Assembly (NCBI GenBank): GCA_905215575.1
Contig: CAJMQV010000057.1
Location: 1-11,161 of the forward strand
Source of the DNA: an uncultured bacterium
GTDB taxonomy: Bacteria > Bacteroidota > Bacteroidia > Bacteroidales > Bacteroidaceae
Direction: 5' to 3'
DNA: 11,161 nt
Part shown: positions 7,621-11,161 of the stretch, piece by piece
Numbering within the stretch: position 1 is the first letter of the stretch
Layout of the letters: the number at the start of each line of letters is the position of its first letter
Notes under the pieces: generated by a model
The model's database searches: none
Told to the model about the DNA's origin: nothing
What the model saw: the letters and a program-made list of their open reading frames with translations, nothing else
Made by a program: the position numbers and the translations under genes

Positions 7621-8330
7621 TGAAAAAACGCAGTTCTTTCATACTATCATGCCTGCTTGGCTTTCCGGCGATGCTTCAGGCTCAGGTGGGCGATGCCCGC
7701 AATGACCTGACTATCGGTTTCAATGCCGGAGCCACGCTGAATACCGTCAGTTTCACACCGACCATCAAACAAAAGATGAAACCGGCCTTTAGCGGCGGAC
7801 TAACAGTGCGCTACACCTGTGAAAAATATTTCAAAAGTCTGTGTGCCATTCAGATGGAGGTCAATTATGCCAATCTAGGATGGGAGGAGATTATTGAAAC
7901 CAGCAGCGACACATACAGCCGCGACATGCACTACATTCAGGTTCCGATACTGGCCCGGATGGGTTGGGGATACGAAGAAAAAGGAGCCTTGTTCTACGTT
8001 GTAGCTGGTCCGCAATTAGGTTATTGCATCGGCGACAAGGAACATAAAGGTGGAGCATTCAGTGAAGAAACGCTGAACAAACGTCCCAACAAAGTGACTC
8101 AACAATATGGCAAAGCCATTGACCGTCCGTTTGATTATGGTATTACCGGTGGATTAGGATTGGAAATCAATACGCGTAAAGCGGGACACTTCATGATCGA
8201 AGGAAGATATTATTTTGCCCTGAGCGACATCTACAATAACGGAAAACGAGATCCGTTCTCCCGCTCAGCCAATGGAACGATTTCCGCAAAAGTCACTTAT
8301 CTCTTCGATTTGATAAAGACAAAAAAATAG
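7620..8330 (+). CDS. Outer-membrane beta-barrel protein (porin family, OMP_b-brl_2/PorT-like)
   Basis: A 236-residue outer-membrane protein. Residues 1-21 are a signal peptide (MKKRSS, hydrophobic core, MLQA/Q cleavage). The mature chain alternates polar and hydrophobic residues as in an eight-strand-sized barrel. It carries the family's typical GFNAGATLNTVSF start (33-45), the HYIQVPILARMGW strand (104-116), the FYVVAGPQLGYCIG strand (125-138), and a final ISAKVTYLFDL strand that could act as the C-terminal Bam signal. These features fit the OMP_b-brl_2 group, sometimes labelled PorT-like; true PorT function is not implied. ATG 7620 shares its A with the TAA stop of the LysM gene, so the two proteins are probably translationally coupled and may act together across the periplasm. 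The last codons lie inside the terminator stem. Confidence 0.88.
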   Translation: MKKRSSFILSCLLGFPAMLQAQVGDARNDLTIGFNAGATLNTVSFTPTIKQKMKPAFSGGLTVRYTCEKYFKSLCAIQMEVNYANLGWEEIIETSSDTYSRDMHYIQVPILARMGWGYEEKGALFYVVAGPQLGYCIGDKEHKGGAFSEETLNKRPNKVTQQYGKAIDRPFDYGITGGLGLEINTRKAGHFMIEGRYYFALSDIYNNGKRDPFSRSANGTISAKVTYLFDLIKTKK

Positions 8331-8366
8331 GATACACGTCAAGGTGTATCCTATTTTTTTGTCTTT
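8315..8366. terminator. Bidirectional terminator, 23-bp perfect stem overlapping the barrel gene's stop
   Basis: Bases 8315-8337 pair perfectly with 8344-8366 across a 6-nt loop (GTCAAG). The core is AAAAAAATAGGATACAC against GTGTATCCTATTTTTTT, so there is a U-run on either strand. The TAG stop at 8328-8330 sits in the left arm. The convergent DUF4293 gene ends at 8376, ten bases beyond, so the hairpin serves both units. Confidence 0.92.
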
Positions 8367-8375
8367 GTATCTTTT

Positions 8376-8828
8376 TTATCTCAGGCGATCCAACGAGCGG
8401 ACAATCATTTCGTCCTTCATCACAGCCCGGAAAGCCAGATAATCCAAAATCAAGGCAATGGCCGGCAGTCCGGCAGTCCATTCCAAAGCAAAGCCTCCCC
8501 ATGTCTTGCCCAAGATATAGGCGAACACGCCATAAGCTATATAATAGCCCACCAGCAGCAGGGCATTGAAAATGGTGATACGCACCTGCAACATTCTTTT
8601 CTTGAACAGGAAAATGCATCCGAAAGAGGAAACGGCTACCAGCAGAAGCAGAGCAAACAAAGCCCACGGCGCATAAACAGCCTCTCCCTTTACAGGCATC
8701 AGATACAAGTTATAGAGTTCGGCTGTCAGTGTTCCTTCCTGAAGGAAACGTCCCATCGGCATGCAAAGCGCAATAATCGCAAGCACGGTAATAAGGAACA
8801 GATAAACAGACTGTATTCTCTGAATCAT
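8376..8828 (-). CDS. DUF4293 family inner-membrane protein
   Basis: A 150-residue integral membrane protein of unknown function, found mainly in Bacteroidota. The start MIQRIQSVYLFL and the charged C-terminus KDEMIVRSLDRLR are the characteristic ends of DUF4293. Four membrane segments are visible at about 7-25, 53-75, 84-106 and 117-136, with a basic KKR patch after the second, consistent with both termini in the cytoplasm. It starts 12 bases after the rpoZ stop and is the last gene of the bamD-rpoZ unit. No catalytic motif is visible. Confidence 0.9.
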   Translation of the reverse strand: MIQRIQSVYLFLITVLAIIALCMPMGRFLQEGTLTAELYNLYLMPVKGEAVYAPWALFALLLLVAVSSFGCIFLFKKRMLQVRITIFNALLLVGYYIAYGVFAYILGKTWGGFALEWTAGLPAIALILDYLAFRAVMKDEMIVRSLDRLR

Positions 8829-8840
8829 AATTTGACCTGA

Positions 8841-9170
8841 TTATTCAATGGTTTCTTTAGACGGATTGCGGAAATAAACCTTTCCTTCAATAAACTCCTG
8901 AGTGGCAATCAAAGTCGGCTTCGGAAGTTTCTCATAATAACGTGAGATCTCGATCTGCTCACGGTTTTCGAACACCTCATCCAGACTGTCACTTACAGAA
9001 GCAAATTCCTGTAATTTCTTGGACAGTTCATTCTTGATATCCACAGAAATCTGATTGGCACGTTTGCCGATGATGGCAACACTTTCATAAATGTTACCCG
9101 TTTCATCACACAGGTCCATGATGTTACGAGTCACGGTGTTGGTTGCTGCATTCGTTTTTTTGTAATCCAT
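8841..9170 (-). CDS. rpoZ: DNA-directed RNA polymerase omega subunit, Bacteroidota Rpb6-like
   Basis: A 109-residue protein matching the Bacteroidota form of RNA polymerase omega, the small subunit that helps fold and hold beta-prime. The diagnostic part is NIYESVAIIGKRANQISVDI (26-45), which contains the conserved KRANQI helix of omega/Rpb6, followed by a basic/acidic helix (46-58) and a diverged C-terminal half ending KPTLIATQEFIEGKVYF. Overall similarity to proteobacterial omega is confined to the KRANQI region, so identity rests on that motif and on the known bamD-rpoZ gene order in this phylum. It lies 21 bases after bamD and 12 bases before the DUF4293 gene, with no clear promoter of its own. 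Confidence 0.9.
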   Translation of the reverse strand: MDYKKTNAATNTVTRNIMDLCDETGNIYESVAIIGKRANQISVDIKNELSKKLQEFASVSDSLDEVFENREQIEISRYYEKLPKPTLIATQEFIEGKVYFRNPSKETIE

Positions 9171-9191
9171 AATGATATTATTAATTGCTGT

Positions 9192-10019
9192 TTATTCTTT
9201 TACTTTTTTCTGAGCGTAGTCCAGAATAGAACGGGCTTCGGACAGATATTTAGATTCGGGGAAATCGTTCTCAAAGGCATAATACTCGTCAATAGTGGCC
9301 CGACAACGCTCTTCCTGCTTTTCCAGAACACTCTGGCGTGCCAGATGATAACGCGCACGCAATACCAGAATACTCAGTTCCTCACGACGCTCCGCACTGG
9401 CATAAGGATATTCGCTTAACGCATTCTGGGCGGTCGTAATACAAGCTTCGTAATTACTTCCGCCATAAGCGCAGTTCACCATGTAGGTTCCCAAATCATA
9501 ATACAATTTGGCAGCCAGGAACTCTTTCTCCACCAACTTGTCCTGCAAACGGAGAATCATGTCCTGAGTCTGAGGTTTCAAACGGGTATAGGGATATAAA
9601 TCCAGAAAATCCTGAAACTCCTTAATAGCCTCCAAAGTATTGGTCTGGTCCAGACGGGCATCGGGCACACCCTCGAACAAAGCTTTACCGGAATAGAAAC
9701 GGGCTTCTTCCACATACTGCCCTTTCGGGTAAGACTGATAGTATTTTTTAAAATACGCGGCCGCAGTTTCCACATTTCCGGAACAATATTCGGACATGGC
9801 CAGCATATAAAGGGATTCTTCACCATAAATAGATCCCTTAAGCACAGCCATCAGATCAGTCAGAAGCTGTGCCGCCTTGGAATACTGTCCTTCAACGAAA
9901 TAGGCCTTGGCCGCTTCGTATTTATATTCGCTGTTTGTCGTTTTCAGAACCTGATTGTATTCGTTGCACGATGTCAGCAACAAGGTTCCGCAAAGCACTC
10001 CTAAGAATATCCGTTTCAT
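9192..10019 (-). CDS. bamD: Outer-membrane assembly lipoprotein BamD
   Basis: A 275-residue BamD homologue (E. coli 245), the essential TPR lipoprotein of the BAM complex that inserts beta-barrels into the outer membrane. From the chosen start the lipoprotein signal is MKRIFLGVLCGTLLLTSC, with a lipobox and Cys18 as the acylated residue. TPR-like helical pairs follow: 33-60 (YEAAKAYFVEGQYSKAAQLL), 68-98 (ESLYMLAMSEYCSGNVETAA), 105-142, a middle region 165-205, and 218-255, ending with SKYLSEARSILDYAQKK. These repeats and the DxYP/DFPES turns are typical of BamD/YfiO. An in-frame ATG at 10049 would add ten residues before the signal, but it lies upstream of the -7 box, so 10019 is preferred. 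It heads a unit with rpoZ and the DUF4293 gene; the nearby barrel protein would be a client of BAM. Confidence 0.95.
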   Translation of the reverse strand: MKRIFLGVLCGTLLLTSCNEYNQVLKTTNSEYKYEAAKAYFVEGQYSKAAQLLTDLMAVLKGSIYGEESLYMLAMSEYCSGNVETAAAYFKKYYQSYPKGQYVEEARFYSGKALFEGVPDARLDQTNTLEAIKEFQDFLDLYPYTRLKPQTQDMILRLQDKLVEKEFLAAKLYYDLGTYMVNCAYGGSNYEACITTAQNALSEYPYASAERREELSILVLRARYHLARQSVLEKQEERCRATIDEYYAFENDFPESKYLSEARSILDYAQKKVKE

Positions 10020-10037
10020 ATGATACAAATTGAGTTG

Positions 10038-10069
10038 CAAAAGTATCAAATTTCAGTCACTTATGCAAT
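10038..10069 (-). promoter_or_regulatory. Bacteroidota-type promoter for bamD-rpoZ-DUF4293
   Basis: On the minus strand the -33-like ATTG (10066-10069) and the -7 box TACTTTTG (10038-10045) are separated by 20 bases. Both boxes and the spacing are the same as in the LysM-gene promoter. The predicted start near 10031 gives a leader of about 12 bases before ATG 10019. Confidence 0.72.
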
Positions 10070-10081
10070 TAAATTATGCAA
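10061..10081. repeat. Direct repeat of TTATGCAA upstream of bamD
   Basis: The 8-mer TTATGCAA occurs at 10061-10068 and again at 10074-10081, start-to-start 13 bases. The first copy overlaps the -33 region of the bamD promoter. A third copy is at 5805-5812 at the head of the uvrA operon. The sequence is A/T-rich, so chance is possible; no regulator is assigned. Confidence 0.4.
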
Positions 10082-10124
10082 AATTATCATGGAAAGAGTC
10101 ATTATAAGAAAAACACGGCTTTCG

Positions 10125-10156
10125 TTTGCCTCTCCACCGGCCTTTCATTAAATTTG
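10125..10156 (+). promoter_or_regulatory. Bacteroidota-type promoter for uvrB
   Basis: TTTG at 10125-10128 and TAAATTTG at 10149-10156 are spaced by 20 bases and match the consensus fully. The expected start near 10163 leaves a leader of about 33 bases, A/T-rich just before the ATG at 10196 (ATATTTATAGAG) and without a clear Shine-Dalgarno, as is usual in this phylum. Confidence 0.75.
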
Positions 10157-10195
10157 CAGATCATTTGATCGTATCACGTAAATATTTATAGAGAT

Positions 10196-11161
10196 ATGCC
10201 TAACTTTGAACTGACCGCAGACTATCGCCCTACCGGCGACCAGCCTGAAGCCATTGCCCAACTTACCGAAGGAGTCTTGCAGGGTGTTCCGGCACAGACA
10301 TTGCTCGGTGTGACCGGATCGGGCAAGACATTCACCATAGCCAATGTCATCAAAAACATAAACAAGCCAACCCTGATTCTGAGCCACAACAAAACATTGG
10401 CGGCCCAGTTGTATGGCGAATTCAAAAGTTTCTTTCCCAATAACGCGGTGGAATATTATGTGTCTTATTATGACTACTATCAGCCAGAAGCCTATATTCC
10501 TTCGACCGATACGTATATTGAAAAAGATCTGGCCATTAACGAAGAAATAGACAAGCTGCGTCTGGCTGCCACCTCGGCTCTGCTTTCCGGACGGAAGGAT
10601 GTCATCGTGGTGTCTTCGGTCAGCTGTATCTACGGTATGGGCAACCCGGCCGCTTTCTACGACAATGTGATCGATGTGAAGCGGGGAGCCATTCTGGACC
10701 GTAACGTCCTGCTGCGCCGTCTGGTAGATTCTCTCTATCAGCGGAATGATCTGGAACTGAACCGCGGATGCTTCCGGGTGAAAGGGGACACGGTAGACAT
10801 CGCTCTGGCATACACCGACCATATTCTCCGACTCACTTTCTGGGATGATGAAATCGAAAGCATTGAGGAGGTAGATCCCATCAGCCTGCTCCGCTTGGGA
10901 AGCTTTGACGAATACAAGATTTATCCGGCCAATCTGTTTATGACCACCAAGGAAAGTGTCCAGAGCGCCATCCATCAGATAGAAGACGACCTACACAAAC
11001 AGGTCAGCTATTTTGAAGAAATGGGCAAACCGTTTGAAGCCAAAAGAATCTATGAACGGGTGACTTATGACATGGAAATGATTCGCGAGTTAGGACACTG
11101 CAGCGGTATCGAAAACTACTCCCGTTATTTCGACGGACGCGAACCGGGCACCCGTCCCTAT
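10196..11161 (+). CDS. uvrB: Excinuclease ABC subunit B (UvrB), N-terminal part, cut by window end
   Basis: The first 322 codons of UvrB (normally about 670-680 residues), the helicase-like subunit that takes over damaged DNA from UvrA, verifies the lesion and recruits UvrC. The reading frame runs from ATG 10196 to the last base with no stop. It begins MPNFELTADYRPTGDQPEAI, the standard UvrB start with the Q-like RPTGDQP motif. Walker A is GVTGSGKT (38-45), motif Ia ILSHNKTLAAQLYGEF follows (61-76), and the lesion-probing beta-hairpin is at about 89-112 (VSYYDYYQPEAYIPSTDTYI) with its aromatic residues intact. VVSSVSCIYGMGNP (138-151) and the UvrA-interacting domain up to about 250 are as expected. 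It is transcribed divergently from bamD and lies about 5 kb from uvrA, in a separate unit. Confidence 0.98.
   Translation, partial: MPNFELTADYRPTGDQPEAIAQLTEGVLQGVPAQTLLGVTGSGKTFTIANVIKNINKPTLILSHNKTLAAQLYGEFKSFFPNNAVEYYVSYYDYYQPEAYIPSTDTYIEKDLAINEEIDKLRLAATSALLSGRKDVIVVSSVSCIYGMGNPAAFYDNVIDVKRGAILDRNVLLRRLVDSLYQRNDLELNRGCFRVKGDTVDIALAYTDHILRLTFWDDEIESIEEVDPISLLRLGSFDEYKIYPANLFMTTKESVQSAIHQIEDDLHKQVSYFEEMGKPFEAKRIYERVTYDMEMIRELGHCSGIENYSRYFDGREPGTRPY

Noticed and set aside
7620..8330. Barrel protein as true PorT of a type IX secretion system
   Set aside because: It only shares the general barrel family; none of the T9SS core genes are in the window, so the specific name is not supported.
10020..10049. 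Upstream in-frame start for bamD
   Set aside because: It lies above the predicted -7 box and would push the lipoprotein signal ten residues inward.
10148..10975. Minus-strand open frame (275 codons) opposite uvrB
   Set aside because: It is antisense to a clear uvrB gene and covers the uvrB promoter; the protein has no family features.
1..11161. Mobile element, phage, CRISPR, toxin-antitoxin or defence system
   Set aside because: No transposase, integrase, repeat array, att-like repeat or defence domain is visible; all genes look like chromosomal core genes with uniform codon use.

Overview
The window looks like chromosomal core DNA from a gut-type Bacteroidota, most likely Bacteroidaceae (Bacteroides/Phocaeicola). 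The evidence is a GH95 fucosidase of the Bacteroides type, a Bacteroidota-type RNA polymerase omega (Rpb6-like), a DUF4293 membrane protein, a gliding-motility/T9SS-type C-terminal domain, and at least three promoters that fit the Bacteroidota consensus (TTTG, a spacer of about 19-20 nt, TAnnTTTG). Strong Shine-Dalgarno sequences are absent. The genus is inferred; no rRNA is present to test it.

Layout. (1) Positions 1-626, plus strand: the 3' end of a GH95 alpha-L-fucosidase gene, cut by the window edge. (2) 653-700: a strong bidirectional terminator. (3) 714-5792, minus strand: a compact four-gene operon read right to left. It holds a secreted protein with a T9SS type-B-like C-terminal domain, uvrA, a ybaK-type Cys-tRNA(Pro) deacylase and a YghZ-type aldo/keto reductase; the first two junctions overlap. 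(4) 5793-5880: a short divergent promoter region. (5) 5881-8330, plus strand: a two-gene unit coding for a periplasmic protein with three LysM domains and a type-I periplasmic-binding fold, then an outer-membrane beta-barrel; the genes are joined by a TAATG overlap. (6) 8315-8366: a 23-bp perfect hairpin, a second bidirectional terminator. (7) 8376-10019, minus strand: bamD - rpoZ - DUF4293. (8) 10020-10195: a divergent promoter region. (9) 10196 to the window end, plus strand: the first 322 codons of uvrB, which runs out of the window.

Themes. Two of the three nucleotide-excision-repair subunits (UvrA, UvrB) lie about 5 kb apart in separate units. The rest is mostly cell-envelope biology: BamD for outer-membrane protein insertion, a barrel that may be its client, a LysM protein that should bind peptidoglycan, and a secreted protein with a T9SS-like tail. 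I see no mobile element, CRISPR array, tRNA, rRNA or phage gene. No stretch over 300 bases lacks a gene. Nothing here is clearly a new system. The parts least explained by known biology are the LysM/binding-fold plus barrel pair and the T9SS-type protein heading the uvrA operon.
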